Source: Candidatus Bathyarchaeota archaeon
GTDB lineage: Archaea > Thermoproteota > Bathyarchaeia > Bathyarchaeales > Bathyarchaeaceae
Assembly (NCBI GenBank): GCA_030608565.1
Contig: JAUWDY010000002.1
Location: forward strand, 1 to 64,000
Direction: 5' to 3'
DNA: 64,000 nt
Position numbers and translations under genes: made by a program. The notes beneath the pieces were generated by a model. That model was not told where the DNA came from and ran no database searches. It saw only the letters and a list, made by a program, of their open reading frames with translations. Of the stretch, positions 16,264-24,983 are shown in pieces (within the stretch, counting starts at the first letter, position 1; each line of letters starts with the position of its first letter).

Positions 16264-17631
16264 CTAATCTTCTTTAATTTTCTTGGTTATTTTGTGGTAC
16301 ATTCTTAACGCTTTTAATGCTTTTGCGGCTTTTTCAGGCATGTTGTAGGTAGGTATGTTGGTGTCCTGTAAAACCTTGTAAACAAGTGTAAAGTCTTCTC
16401 CTCCTGCTGGAACATCGACCACAGGCTTGTCAGGATGTCTTTTAGCAGTTTCAACGACTGCCACTGCGTCTTCAGCTTCAAAAAAGCACGACTTCAGCAT
16501 GTTTATAACCATAACTCCGTCAACGTTTGGGTCCGATAAAACCATATCTAAAACGACAGAGTATCTTTCAGCTCTGGCATCCGCGATCAAGTCTATCGGG
16601 TTGACCACATCCACCCCGGAATAGCGGCGTTCTATCTCTTTTTTTGTTTTTTCTGACAGCGTTGCCAGTTTTAATCCATTTTTTACTACCGCGTCTGCAG
16701 CGAGTATAGCTGGTCCACCTACGTTGCTCACGATGGCTATGTTGTCTCCGCTCAGGAGAGGCTGGTTCACGAGCGCAATCGCCGCGTTCAGTAGTTCTTC
16801 CTCGTCTTTAACTCGGATGATTCCTGCCTTTTTGAAGGCGGCGTTGAACACCGTGTCGGATCCTGTTATGGATGCAGTGTGGGAAAGGGCTCTTTGTGCT
16901 GCCTCTCTTGTAACTCCACCCTTGAGGGCTAGAATGGGCTTACTTTTCACTACTTCTTGAGCCATTTTTATGAATTCTCGTCCGTTTTCAACTCCTTCCA
17001 TATATAAGCATATCACTTTCGTTTCTGGGTCCTTGTTGAAATATTGGAGAAGGTCTACGTCGTTTACGTCGATTTTGTCTCCCATGAAAGCGAACTTGGC
17101 AACGCCGATTTTGTAGAAGCATGTCCAGTCGAGGAGGCAGGCGCCTACTCCTCCGCTTTGGGATACGACGGAGATATTGCCTTGTGGTGGCATTACATCT
17201 TTTTCAAAGGTTGTGTTCAATCCGTTTGTTGTGTTTATGACGCCCATGATCGTGTTTGGGCCGAGTATGCGGATGCCATACTCGTTTCTCAAATCTTTTA
17301 GTTGTTGGCGCTGACTGTTTTTGTACCCACCGGTTATTGCTACTAATGCCTTGACTCCTGTTTTTGCACATTTTTCTGACTGCGGTAGCGAGGCGTTTGG
17401 AGGAAGCAAGATCACGCCGAGTTCTGGGGTTTCGGGGAGGTCTTCAAGTTTTTTGTAGTTTTTTTCTCCTTCGATATCTAGAACATAGGTTTTTCCGTCA
17501 AAGTATTTTTTCATGTTGTAGATAACGTTTTCAAAAAGCTGTGGAGAGGTCATTCCAATTTTCTCTCGAATTTTGCTGGATCCGATAAGCACTACACTGT
17601 CTGGCTCAAAGAGAGCTGCCACTTCACTCAT
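16264..17631 (-). CDS. Acyl-CoA synthetase (ADP-forming), alpha subunit
   Basis: A 455-residue alpha-type subunit of NDP-forming acyl-CoA synthetases, which make ATP from acyl-CoA, ADP and phosphate during peptide or sugar fermentation. Residues 1-125 are the CoA-binding Rossmann domain (FEPDSVVLIGSS, ILGPNTIMGV), 150-290 the first ligase-CoA domain (SVVSQSGGVGACLLDW) with the phosphohistidine H251 in LSHTASITGSD, and 300-440 the second (NIAIVSNVGGPAILAADAV). The beta subunit (ATP-grasp) is not adjacent and must be encoded elsewhere. This alpha is somewhat diverged at the N-terminus, with an insertion near KIGMTSPQLFENVIYNMKKYF, so the substrate may not be acetate. Confidence 0.88.
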   Translation of the reverse strand: MSEVAALFEPDSVVLIGSSKIREKIGMTSPQLFENVIYNMKKYFDGKTYVLDIEGEKNYKKLEDLPETPELGVILLPPNASLPQSEKCAKTGVKALVAITGGYKNSQRQQLKDLRNEYGIRILGPNTIMGVINTTNGLNTTFEKDVMPPQGNISVVSQSGGVGACLLDWTCFYKIGVAKFAFMGDKIDVNDVDLLQYFNKDPETKVICLYMEGVENGREFIKMAQEVVKSKPILALKGGVTREAAQRALSHTASITGSDTVFNAAFKKAGIIRVKDEEELLNAAIALVNQPLLSGDNIAIVSNVGGPAILAADAVVKNGLKLATLSEKTKKEIERRYSGVDVVNPIDLIADARAERYSVVLDMVLSDPNVDGVMVINMLKSCFFEAEDAVAVVETAKRHPDKPVVDVPAGGEDFTLVYKVLQDTNIPTYNMPEKAAKALKALRMYHKITKKIKED

Positions 17632-17803
17632 TTTGCTAAGCCTCTGAATATTATAGCAGGTTTAAGGTTTTGGAGATAAAGATAACTAAATGCTTTTCCT
17701 TATATTGTTTAGTGAAAAGTAAGATAAATTTCCGATTTTAACGAACTCACGCATGCATGATGAGTAAACCATTACCAACCTTCGTTTTTCGCGCCATACC
17801 ATT

Positions 17804-18757
17804 TTACTGCAGTACTTGCGCTCGCCTGAAGGCATACCATGAAATTAAGGAAAAAACTAGAATATAGGCTGTAGCTACTAAGATAGATCTTAGAACAACG
17901 AGAGATAGCGCTTCTGTATAGAGTTCAACCAATAGAGGCGAGCCTGGTCCAAGTATACCTATCTTGAAAAAGGTCACATTTGCAGAAGGATAGAGAATGT
18001 AATTAATCAGATTTGTGGCGATGCTGTCGGTGCCTGTTGATATGGGCATACCCGGTATCAATGGATTCGGCGACCCTAAACCTTCAATGTATCCTGTTGC
18101 TCCGCTTCCGATCACATAATGAAGAATCCAAGTTTGGTCAGAAAACATTGAGATTATCGGACTGGCTATGGTTAATCCCATCCAGATGCCGAATGTTACT
18201 AGAGCCGCGATCATAGAACTCTTAGAGATTGAGCCAATTGCCAAAACGATGGCTATCCAAACGAAGGTGCTGAGAATGTTTCCCATTAGAGAGATAGGTA
18301 GTAGATGCAGACTATTTTGAGCACCATATACGATGGTGCCCCCTATGGCCAGATATCCAGTGAGAATCACGTATGTTGTGAAAAGAGTGAGAAAAGCCGC
18401 AAACACCTTGCCGATAAAAATCGTTGTTCTGGAAACGGGCTTCGTTAGCAAAGGGACAATTGTGCCGCTCTCAAACTCTCCTGAGATACTATTCATCACT
18501 GTGACTATTGCGAAAAGGAAGAACCCGAGTCCACCGATGCCTGTACCTGTGCTGATTACGTAGTCTGGATTTTGGTTTAGCGGCTGATTGGTAACATTGC
18601 TTAAAATCACCGGCAGCACTAATGACAGAGTAGCGAGGATGAATGCAAGCACGATCATGCCTAAGAATTTTTTCTTTCTAATATTCCAAAGAAGTTCGTA
18701 CTTTACAACAGCCGAAAAACGAGTTATCCGGCTTGGACTTGTTCGTGAGCGACTCAT
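17804..18757 (-). CDS. ABC-2 type transporter permease
   Basis: A 317-residue permease with six or so membrane spans. The N-terminal VKYELLWNIRKKKFLGMIVLAFILA and the EFESGTIVPLLTKPVSRTTIFIGKVFAAF segment, the coupling helix of the family, are both typical. The start overlaps the end of the ATPase gene by four bases, so the two form an exporter pair. Cargo is not evident; such pairs export drugs, lipids, Na+ or peptides. Confidence 0.92.
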   Translation of the reverse strand: MSRSRTSPSRITRFSAVVKYELLWNIRKKKFLGMIVLAFILATLSLVLPVILSNVTNQPLNQNPDYVISTGTGIGGLGFFLFAIVTVMNSISGEFESGTIVPLLTKPVSRTTIFIGKVFAAFLTLFTTYVILTGYLAIGGTIVYGAQNSLHLLPISLMGNILSTFVWIAIVLAIGSISKSSMIAALVTFGIWMGLTIASPIISMFSDQTWILHYVIGSGATGYIEGLGSPNPLIPGMPISTGTDSIATNLINYILYPSANVTFFKIGILGPGSPLLVELYTEALSLVVLRSILVATAYILVFSLISWYAFRRAQVLQ

Positions 18758-19710
18758 TTCGTCTTTGCTCCTTTGGATTTGATGATGAGTTTCATGAAAA
18801 CGTCTTCAAGGTTTCGTTCCTTTAGATTCATGGTAACAATAACACCTCCTGATTTGGTGACTGCTTCAGAGACTTGAGGTCTGACATCCTCTTGTTTCTC
18901 TACTTGAATGAGTAATTTGTTGTCTTCTTTTGATATGCTAGAGACAAAAGGTACTTTCTTGACATTTTTAACAATGGCGTCTGTAAGTTTGGTTACCTCC
19001 ACCTCTAACGTTGAGGGCCCTAATAATTGGTTTGATATGTTCTCTAAGGTGTCTGATGCTAGGGTTATTCCACGGTTGATAATGGTAATGTGACTACAGA
19101 CCTGCTGAACTTCATGAAGTAAATGCGACGATATGAAAACAGTCATACCTCTTTTCACTATTGCATTCATTATCTCCCTGACTTCGACCATACCAACTGG
19201 GTCTAAACCTAGACTTGGTTCATCCATAATGACTAACTCGGGGTTGTTTATCAATGCCTGCGCGATGCCGATACGCTGTTGCATTCCTTTACTATACTTT
19301 CCAATACGGTCATTTCCCCTATCTTTAAGTCCAACCATCTCAAGCAGTCTAGGTACTTGCTCTCTGCGCTCTTGTACATTCAATCCATACATTTTTCCAT
19401 AAATGTCTAAAAGCTCATACCCAGTCAAATGTTTAGGAAACTTCGGAAGCTCTGGCATGTAGCCCATCCTTAACCTAACATCGGGTCTGTCTCCAACAAC
19501 TTCCTGCCCAAAAATACTGATTGTACCTTCATCAGGCTTCAGCAAACCAACTAAAAGCTTAATCGTCGTAGTCTTCCCCGCCCCGTTTGGACCCAAAAAA
19601 CCATGAATTGTGTTCGTCTTCACCTTTAGGTTAAGCTTATTCACTGCAATTAAGGGACCGTACCTTTTTGTCAAACCATTAGTTTCGATAGCAAATTCCA
19701 CTGCGACCAC
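18754..19710 (-). CDS. ABC-2 type exporter ATP-binding protein
   Basis: A 318-residue ABC ATPase. Walker A is GPNGAGKTTT, the signature is YSKGMQQRIGIAQAL, Walker B is ELVIMDEPSLGLDP, and the switch His is in FISSHLLHEV. The C-terminal 90 residues form the regulatory part common to drug and Na+ exporters (LIQVEKQEDVRPQVSEAV). GTG start. It drives the permease encoded immediately downstream with a four-base overlap. Confidence 0.95.
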   Translation of the reverse strand: MVAVEFAIETNGLTKRYGPLIAVNKLNLKVKTNTIHGFLGPNGAGKTTTIKLLVGLLKPDEGTISIFGQEVVGDRPDVRLRMGYMPELPKFPKHLTGYELLDIYGKMYGLNVQERREQVPRLLEMVGLKDRGNDRIGKYSKGMQQRIGIAQALINNPELVIMDEPSLGLDPVGMVEVREIMNAIVKRGMTVFISSHLLHEVQQVCSHITIINRGITLASDTLENISNQLLGPSTLEVEVTKLTDAIVKNVKKVPFVSSISKEDNKLLIQVEKQEDVRPQVSEAVTKSGGVIVTMNLKERNLEDVFMKLIIKSKGAKTK

Positions 19711-19773
19711 TAGCTTGAACTATTTTGTAATATCTTACTGACCGTCTTTAATATATTTATGAAAATTCTGATT

Positions 19774-21093
19774 TCATCGCGTTAGTAGCTCTGAAGCGGT
19801 TTGCTGGGCTTTTTGCATAACTTCCTCTTCATCTAGCGTTTTCACTTTTCTTCCTTCCATCAACAATTTTCCATCCACAATGACCGTGTCTACGTCGCTT
19901 CCGCGGGCTGAGTAGACGATGTTGGCGTACGGGTCATGTACAGGCGTTAGATGCGGCTTTCTGAAATCGATTAATATAATGTCGGCTTTTTTCCCAACCT
20001 CCAGCGAACCCACGGTTTTTTCTAGTCCAAGCGATTTAGCGCCATCTGTTGTAGCCATTTCTAGAACTTGCTGTGCCTGCAGAACTGTTGGGTTCATGTA
20101 CCTTATCTTCTGTAGAAGAGCGGCAGTTTTCATCTCTTTGAACATGTCGAGGTTGTTGTTGCTGGCTGGTCCGTCTGTGCCTATCCCCACGGTTATGCCT
20201 AGGTCTATGAGAGTTTTGATTTTTGGTGTGCCTGAGGCTATTTTCATGTTGGCTGTTGGGTTGTATGAAACTTTTACGTTTTGTTTAGCCATTATCCGCA
20301 TCTCCTTCTCCGTGAGATATATGCAGTGTGCAGCGAGAACGTTGGATTTTAAGAAGTTTATGCTTTCTAGCAGCTCGATTTCGGTGAGACCGTATCTTTT
20401 CTTTACTAGTTTTGCCATTTGTTTTGATTCTGCTACGTGTATGTGCATGCCTATGCCGAGTTTTGAGGCTTCTTCTCGTGTTTGGGTTAGGAGTTGAGGG
20501 CTACATGTGTAGACGGCGTGGGGGCCTAGTTGGGCGGTTACTCTTCCGTCTGCGTATCCGTTGTATTTCTGAGCGAATTCTACACTTTCTTTTAGCATGC
20601 GTTCTCCTTTTTCGCGGTTTTCTGCTTCTATGATTCCTGGTGCTAGTACGGCTCTTAGTCCAGCTTTTTCGACGGCTTTTGCTATTTTTTCTTCGTGGAA
20701 GTACATGTCTGCGAATGTGGTTGTGCCGTTTTTGATGTTTTCGAGGCATCCGAGTAGTGCGCCTTGGTAGATGTCGTTTGGGGTGAGTTTTGCTTCTAGG
20801 GGCCATATGGTTTGGGTTAGCCATGTTGTGAGTGGCTGGTCTTCTGCTATTCCTCGGAAAAGTGTCATTGGTAAGTGGGTGTGGCAGTTGATTAGTCCTG
20901 GCGTGGCGACTTTGCCTCTGCCGTCTATTGTGATTGCGGCTTTTGTTTTTGGAGCTTTTGTTTCTCTTCCTACATAGAGGATTTTGTCTTTTTTTGTGGC
21001 GATTAATCCGTTTTCTATTATAGCGTCTTTACCGTTCATTGGGAGAATTGTGCAGTTATGGATGAGTATGTCAGCTTCTTGCAAAGATTTCAC
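19774..21093 (-). CDS. Amidohydrolase, 5'-deoxyadenosine/SAH/MTA deaminase type
   Basis: A 439-residue amidohydrolase of the MtaD/DadD group, which deaminates adenine nucleosides formed from S-adenosylmethionine. Metal ligands are visible in HTHLPMTLFRG (HxH), HIHVAES, AAHCIYLT and GTDGPASNNNLD (Asp). The flanking beta-sandwich halves are GLINC and TVGSLEVGKKADIILID. Length and order match the family. In archaea such enzymes salvage 5'-deoxyadenosine, methylthioadenosine or S-adenosylhomocysteine; sequence alone does not decide which. Related guanine or chlorohydrolase enzymes are less likely given the NPTANMKIASG motif. It is encoded upstream of the ABC pair on the same strand, with a 60-base gap. 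Confidence 0.9.
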   Translation of the reverse strand: MKSLQEADILIHNCTILPMNGKDAIIENGLIATKKDKILYVGRETKAPKTKAAITIDGRGKVATPGLINCHTHLPMTLFRGIAEDQPLTTWLTQTIWPLEAKLTPNDIYQGALLGCLENIKNGTTTFADMYFHEEKIAKAVEKAGLRAVLAPGIIEAENREKGERMLKESVEFAQKYNGYADGRVTAQLGPHAVYTCSPQLLTQTREEASKLGIGMHIHVAESKQMAKLVKKRYGLTEIELLESINFLKSNVLAAHCIYLTEKEMRIMAKQNVKVSYNPTANMKIASGTPKIKTLIDLGITVGIGTDGPASNNNLDMFKEMKTAALLQKIRYMNPTVLQAQQVLEMATTDGAKSLGLEKTVGSLEVGKKADIILIDFRKPHLTPVHDPYANIVYSARGSDVDTVIVDGKLLMEGRKVKTLDEEEVMQKAQQTASELLTR

Positions 21094-21225
21094 CTAGAGT
21101 TTTAGCTTTGTTTTGGTGATTTCTTTCTGTTTTTGTTAGTTAAGGTTTCCGTTGTTGATTTTGAATATTGATTTTGCTTTCATAAATGATTTCTTAGCTG
21201 TAGCCCAGTTTGTTTTCGATGTGTT

Positions 21226-21363
21226 ATGAGTACTCGGCTTGAAGAGATTCGGCGTCAGGTTGCGGAGTTGCTGAAGGATGTTGAGGAGTTGCGACGACTG
21301 AAATCGGCTTCAGAGGATGTTCAACGTTTTCGTATGATGATTATTAGGTCTAGATACGATTAA
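21226..21363 (+). CDS. 45-residue helical small protein
   Basis: A short frame, MSTRLEEIRRQVAEL to RSRYD, almost wholly helical with a leucine heptad pattern, so a likely coiled coil. It begins with ATG and ends with TAA 12 bases before the inverted copy of the G-rich repeat. No clear ribosome site is seen. Codon use and charged-residue pattern look coding. Function unknown; expression is uncertain. Confidence 0.5.
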   Translation: MSTRLEEIRRQVAELLKDVEELRRLKSASEDVQRFRMMIIRSRYD

Positions 21364-21374
21364 GGAAATAAGCT

Positions 21375-21437
21375 TTGTTACGTTGTTTGCGTGTGTCTCT
21401 CTCTTTAGACCCCCCTATAGCCCCCCCTAAAATTTTT
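21375..21437 (-). repeat. Inverted copy of the G-rich repeat
   Basis: Read on the minus strand it gives the TAGGGGGG-CTATAG-GGGGGTCTA core, an AGAGAGAGACA tract and CGCAAACAACGTAACAAA, matching the second unit at 217-281 over about 60 bases with few changes. It lies just behind the 45-residue frame, in the position of a transcript end; on the plus strand it is C-rich and followed by a T-run (AATTTTTTTC). Confidence 0.75.
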
Positions 21438-21688
21438 TTCAAGAGTCTATGGAGAGGAGGGCTGGCAAGGTGTTCTCTTTGTATTTTTGGCTTTGCATTC
21501 CGTTCTGTCCTAATGAAGGTTCGTTTTTGCAGTTTATTGCGTGAAAATTCGTGACAGTATAAGGCTTTTCGGAATTGAAGTCTAATAAAATTTAGATGAT
21601 AGACCGTGTGTGACAGTTTGGTGCACGGCCTACAGTCTACTCTATTGGAGGAGGCTATCCTGTCTGTCTGGGTCTCTTTGGCTGAGTC
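21438..21688. other. Spacer after the repeat, nothing recognised
   Basis: About 250 bases between the repeat and the end of the minus-strand PadR gene. GTGACAG occurs twice (near 21551 and 21611), but no gene, tRNA or clear hairpin could be supported. Confidence 0.5.
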
Positions 21689-22096
21689 TTAGCGGCCGTT
21701 AGGTCCTTTGATTGTCATGCCTACGTGTTTGCCGAAGATGTCGTTGAGGGATAGTTTGCCCGTCCCGATGGATGCAAGTTTGTGGCAGATGACGTTTAGT
21801 GAGTTTTCGGTGCAGCTTAGCAAGCCTTCGCCTTCGCCGGTTAGTGTGTACACTTTTCTTGGTCTTTGATTGGTTAGGTCCCAGTTGCTTGCGACGTAGC
21901 CTTTTTCTTCTAAGAGACTTAAAAGTGGGTAGATTGTGCTGGGGCCGAAGTATACTCCGAAGTTTTTGCGGATGCTTGAGATGATTTGGTAGCCGTGCAT
22001 GGGATGTGATTTTAAGAATTGGAGGATGACCAGATCTAGGAGGCCTCTCATCAATTTGTTTTGAACTTCTCTCAGTTGTTTTTCCATTTTATTCAT
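21689..22096 (-). CDS. PadR-family transcriptional regulator
   Basis: A 135-residue PadR regulator. The winged helix is LMRGLLDLVILQFLKSHPMHGYQIISSIRKNFGVYFGPSTIYPLLSLLEEKGYV, with the family's HGYQI and STIYPLL motifs, then the wing RPRKVYTLTGEGEGLL and a C-terminal helix for dimerisation. It is divergent from a second PadR gene; the 240-base spacer between them holds two good palindromes. It probably senses a small molecule and represses one or both sides. Confidence 0.93.
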   Translation of the reverse strand: MNKMEKQLREVQNKLMRGLLDLVILQFLKSHPMHGYQIISSIRKNFGVYFGPSTIYPLLSLLEEKGYVASNWDLTNQRPRKVYTLTGEGEGLLSCTENSLNVICHKLASIGTGKLSLNDIFGKHVGMTIKGPNGR

Positions 22097-22126
22097 CCCT
22101 TTTTTGTGTAGGTTTGTTGAACAGTT

Positions 22127-22143
22127 TACACGTTGTACGTGTA
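22127..22143. promoter_or_regulatory. Perfect palindrome, possible PadR operator
   Basis: TACACGTTGTACGTGTA is a 7-base perfect inverted repeat with a 3-base spacer, 31 bases upstream of the minus-strand PadR start. Its position suits autoregulation. Confidence 0.6.
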
Positions 22144-22147
22144 TACA

Positions 22148-22169
22148 ATATGTCTCTATTCGGACATAT
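22148..22169. promoter_or_regulatory. ATATGTC-N8-GACATAT palindrome, PadR-type operator
   Basis: A perfect 7-base inverted repeat with an 8-base spacer. The ATGT...ACAT arms match the general arm sequence known for PadR operators. It lies just beside the first palindrome, between two divergent PadR genes. Confidence 0.65.
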
Positions 22170-22336
22170 CAAGTCTTTATTAAGTCTTTATAAGCACGAT
22201 ACAAGATATAAAGGTTTGCACGTACTCCAAGCATACAAAAGCATATCTAAGCATATGAAAACACGTAAAAATCTGGGCAATCTAAATAAACCAAACCATC
22301 CAACCATGAATATAGAACAATTTTGGAAGTGAAAAA

Positions 22337-22666
22337 TTGACTGAAACCTTCAAGGAGCGAATTGTACTACGCTTCTCCAAAAATTTTCTCGACATACTCG
22401 CACTCAGACTTATTCAGGCCGAGCCCATGTGGGGATACAAGATTATTAAGAAGACAGAAATACTGTTTGGAATCAAGCTTAGACATGGAGCCATATATCC
22501 CCTTCTCAATTCGCTGGAGGCTAACGGTTTTCTCAGAAGCAGACAAGAGGTTCATGGAAGAAGAAAGAGAAAAGTGTATGAAATCACGTCGAGAGGGATA
22601 CAATTTGTCAGCGCTTATTACGATTTTTTAAGGGAACAACTACAAATGCTTGACATTAAGGGTTAG
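22337..22666 (+). CDS. PadR-family transcriptional regulator (second)
   Basis: A 109-residue PadR protein: FLDILALRLIQAEPMWGYKIIKKTEILFGIKLRHGAIYPLLNSLEANGFL, the wing GRRKRKVYEITSRG, and a short C-terminal helix. The usual HGY is WGY. It starts with TTG, with GGAAGTGA upstream. It is followed after 11 bases by the first of two polyprenyl-synthase-like genes, so it is probably the local regulator of that cassette. Confidence 0.9.
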   Translation: MTETFKERIVLRFSKNFLDILALRLIQAEPMWGYKIIKKTEILFGIKLRHGAIYPLLNSLEANGFLRSRQEVHGRRKRKVYEITSRGIQFVSAYYDFLREQLQMLDIKG

Positions 22667-22677
22667 GAGACAGAAAG

Positions 22678-23757
22678 ATGAAGCAAACGGACAGAAGTCA
22701 AGAAGAGATAGTGGAGCAGGTGCAGAAGCTTCTGGAGGAAAGAGGTAGAAAGGCTCTGGAAATGGCGAAGAAAGAAATGTTGCAGGAGAAGATTGAGTGT
22801 AAAGAGGTTCGTGAAGCCCTAAACTATTTTATGACTGAATATTGGCAGGACCTGGCTAGGCCGGCTCTGCTTTCTTTGTGCTGTGAAGCTGTGGGAGGAG
22901 ATCCTGAGGCAACGATTCCAATAGCTATTCCTTTATCGTTGATAAGCGGAGGCATAGACATCCATGACGATATCATCGACCAGTCAGAGACTAAGAGGTC
23001 TCGTTTCACTGTTTTGGGAAAGTTTGGCAAAGACATAGCACTACTAGTCGGAGATGCGCTTCTATTGAAGGGTTTTACGTTGCTACATGATATAGTTGAA
23101 AAAAAGGTTTCCACCGAAAAGGTTTCGATTGTTCTTGAAATCGTTAAAAGAATGTTTTTTGAGCTTGGAGATGCGGAAGCATTAGAGCTTCGTTTTAGAG
23201 GACAGATAAATGTTGCACCAGAAGAATACCTCAATGTAATGAAAAAGAAGGCAGCTGACGTTGAGGCCCTCGCGAGAATAAGCGCTATTCTAGGCGGCGG
23301 ATCAGATGAGGAGATTGAGAAGCTTGGCAACTATGGAAGGCTTTTGGGGATGATTCTGATATTGAGAGATGACATACTGGACACAACCGATTACGCGGAG
23401 ACTTTGCATAGAATTGAGAAAGAATGTTTGCCGTTGCCGATACTTTACGCTCTGCAATCCGATAAAACAAGATCCGAACTGGTCTCCATAATCTGTAGGC
23501 AGCCATTAACAAAGAGGGATGCAGAGAACATCCAAGAAAACACGGCAAGATCAGGTGGACTCGAGGGGTCTCAGAAAATCCTAAACGAACTTGCCAAAGA
23601 TGCATGTTTGATTGTTCAAAAGATTGATAAAAACGGGAATCTAAAAGCCTTTGCAATAGCCTCTTGCGTCCCCTACTTGAAGAAGGAGATTAAGGCTGGA
23701 AAAGCATTTCGGAGACTCGAAGCGAAGAAAAGGTTGGAGATGCATGCATACAACTAA
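22678..23757 (+). CDS. Polyprenyl-synthase-like protein A (both Asp-rich motifs)
   Basis: A 359-residue all-helical protein of the trans-isoprenyl diphosphate synthase fold. The first Asp-rich motif is HDDIID (D97, D98, D101) and the second RDDILD (D231, D232, D235), so Mg2+-diphosphate binding looks intact. The usual N-terminal GKRxRP motif for isopentenyl diphosphate is absent; only LARPALL remains, which argues against an ordinary chain-elongating enzyme. An extra charged helix precedes the core (about 1-45). It belongs to a PadR-synthase-synthase-MFS cassette and overlaps the second paralogue by 14 bases. It could be a terpene synthase, a prenyltransferase acting on another acceptor (as ComQ does), or one half of a heteromer. 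Confidence 0.85.
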   Translation: MKQTDRSQEEIVEQVQKLLEERGRKALEMAKKEMLQEKIECKEVREALNYFMTEYWQDLARPALLSLCCEAVGGDPEATIPIAIPLSLISGGIDIHDDIIDQSETKRSRFTVLGKFGKDIALLVGDALLLKGFTLLHDIVEKKVSTEKVSIVLEIVKRMFFELGDAEALELRFRGQINVAPEEYLNVMKKKAADVEALARISAILGGGSDEEIEKLGNYGRLLGMILILRDDILDTTDYAETLHRIEKECLPLPILYALQSDKTRSELVSIICRQPLTKRDAENIQENTARSGGLEGSQKILNELAKDACLIVQKIDKNGNLKAFAIASCVPYLKKEIKAGKAFRRLEAKKRLEMHAYN

Positions 23758-24751
23758 AATGAAAACCAACGAGAAGCTAATTGAACAAGTTCAAAGGTTT
23801 CTGGAAGAAAGGAGTAGAAAGGCTCTAGATATCGCAAAAAAGGAGGTTCTACAAGAAAAAATGAAATGCAAAGAGATCAATGATGCTTTTGAGTACTACG
23901 CAGAAAATTGGAACGATGTTATTCACCCTGGATTGCTTTCAATTGCTTGTGAGGCTGCAGGAGGAGATATTGACAAGTCAATCCCGATACAAGTCGTCAT
24001 GTTGTTGCTAACTGCAGCGGTTGACATACATGATGATATAATTGATGAGTCAAACACAAAATATGGAAAGCCCACCGTTTTCGCTAGGTTTGGCAAAGAA
24101 ATTGCTCTTCTTGTAGGTGATGCCTTGTTAATGAAAGCCCTAGCTCTTCTTCACAAACTGGAGAGACAACTTAAGATAGAAAAGATGGATGCCATCTGGA
24201 ACATAATTGGCAGTCGATTTTTTGAGCTGGGAGACGCTGAGGCCCTCGAAGCTTCTTTGAAAGGCAACGTAGATATTTCCCCAGAAGAATGGTTCCAGAT
24301 TCTGAAGATGAAAGCTTCAACCTTCGAAGCTCACATGCGCATTGGCGCCATTGTAGGAGATGGAGAACAAGGTATTGTTGATTTACTGGGTAATTACGGT
24401 AGAACACTAGGGATTCTGCTCAGTATAAGAGAAGATTTCATTGATGTATTCGAACCCGACGAGCTCCAGAACCGAATTAGGAATGAATGTCTGCCCCTTC
24501 CTATCCTTTATGCTTTCAAGAACCCCCAGACCAAAAAAAACATACTAGATTATCTTTCAAAACAAAAAATTTCTGACAAGGATGCAGAAAGAATAGTTGA
24601 AATAGTCTTTGAGGAAGAGAATGTTGAAAGTCTTAGAAACATAGTCAAACGTATGGCTGAAGAAGCCTGCAACAACATCTCCAGTATATCAAATAAAAAT
24701 TTAGCTTATCAAATGGAAAAACTAATTAGGGGCGCGATTGAAGATTTATGA
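23744..24751 (+). CDS. Polyprenyl-synthase-like protein B (second motif altered)
   Basis: A 335-residue paralogue of protein A, alignable over its whole length (the N-terminal EQVQRFLEERSRKAL helix, the FGKEIALLVGDALLMKALALLH segment, the ECLPLPILYA motif). The first Asp-rich motif HDDIID (D97, D98, D101) is kept, but the second reads REDFID, with Glu in the first Asp position. This may weaken metal binding, as in regulatory subunits of heteromeric prenyl synthases, or change chemistry. The start ATG lies inside the end of gene A, after GTTGGAG, so translation is coupled; an alternative ATG at 23759 is possible. Divergence between A and B is high, so the duplication is old. Confidence 0.85.
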   Translation: MHTTKMKTNEKLIEQVQRFLEERSRKALDIAKKEVLQEKMKCKEINDAFEYYAENWNDVIHPGLLSIACEAAGGDIDKSIPIQVVMLLLTAAVDIHDDIIDESNTKYGKPTVFARFGKEIALLVGDALLMKALALLHKLERQLKIEKMDAIWNIIGSRFFELGDAEALEASLKGNVDISPEEWFQILKMKASTFEAHMRIGAIVGDGEQGIVDLLGNYGRTLGILLSIREDFIDVFEPDELQNRIRNECLPLPILYAFKNPQTKKNILDYLSKQKISDKDAERIVEIVFEEENVESLRNIVKRMAEEACNNISSISNKNLAYQMEKLIRGAIEDL

Positions 24752-24983
24752 GCGATGTTTAGTAAATCTAAATATAAAACAATCGCATTGGCTTCGATTT
24801 CTTCTCTTTCTTCTTCTTTTCCATTACCGCTTCCTCAATTGTATTTATGTGCTACAGGTCACTTATAAAAGTTCTGTTGAACACAAATACAGTTTTTTTC
24901 GCATAGCTTTGGCACAAACTGAACCTGCATTGGCAAACATTTTATCTCATTAATGCATTATAGACAAATTGAGTTGTAGGAGA

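Noticed and set aside
20501-20824. 107-codon Arg/His-rich frame in the amidohydrolase region
   Set aside because: Shadow frame of the amidohydrolase; composition is typical of an off-frame reading.
24738-24953. 71-codon plus-strand frame after the second polyprenyl-synthase-like gene
   Set aside because: Low-complexity hydrophobic composition from a T-rich spacer and no ribosome site.
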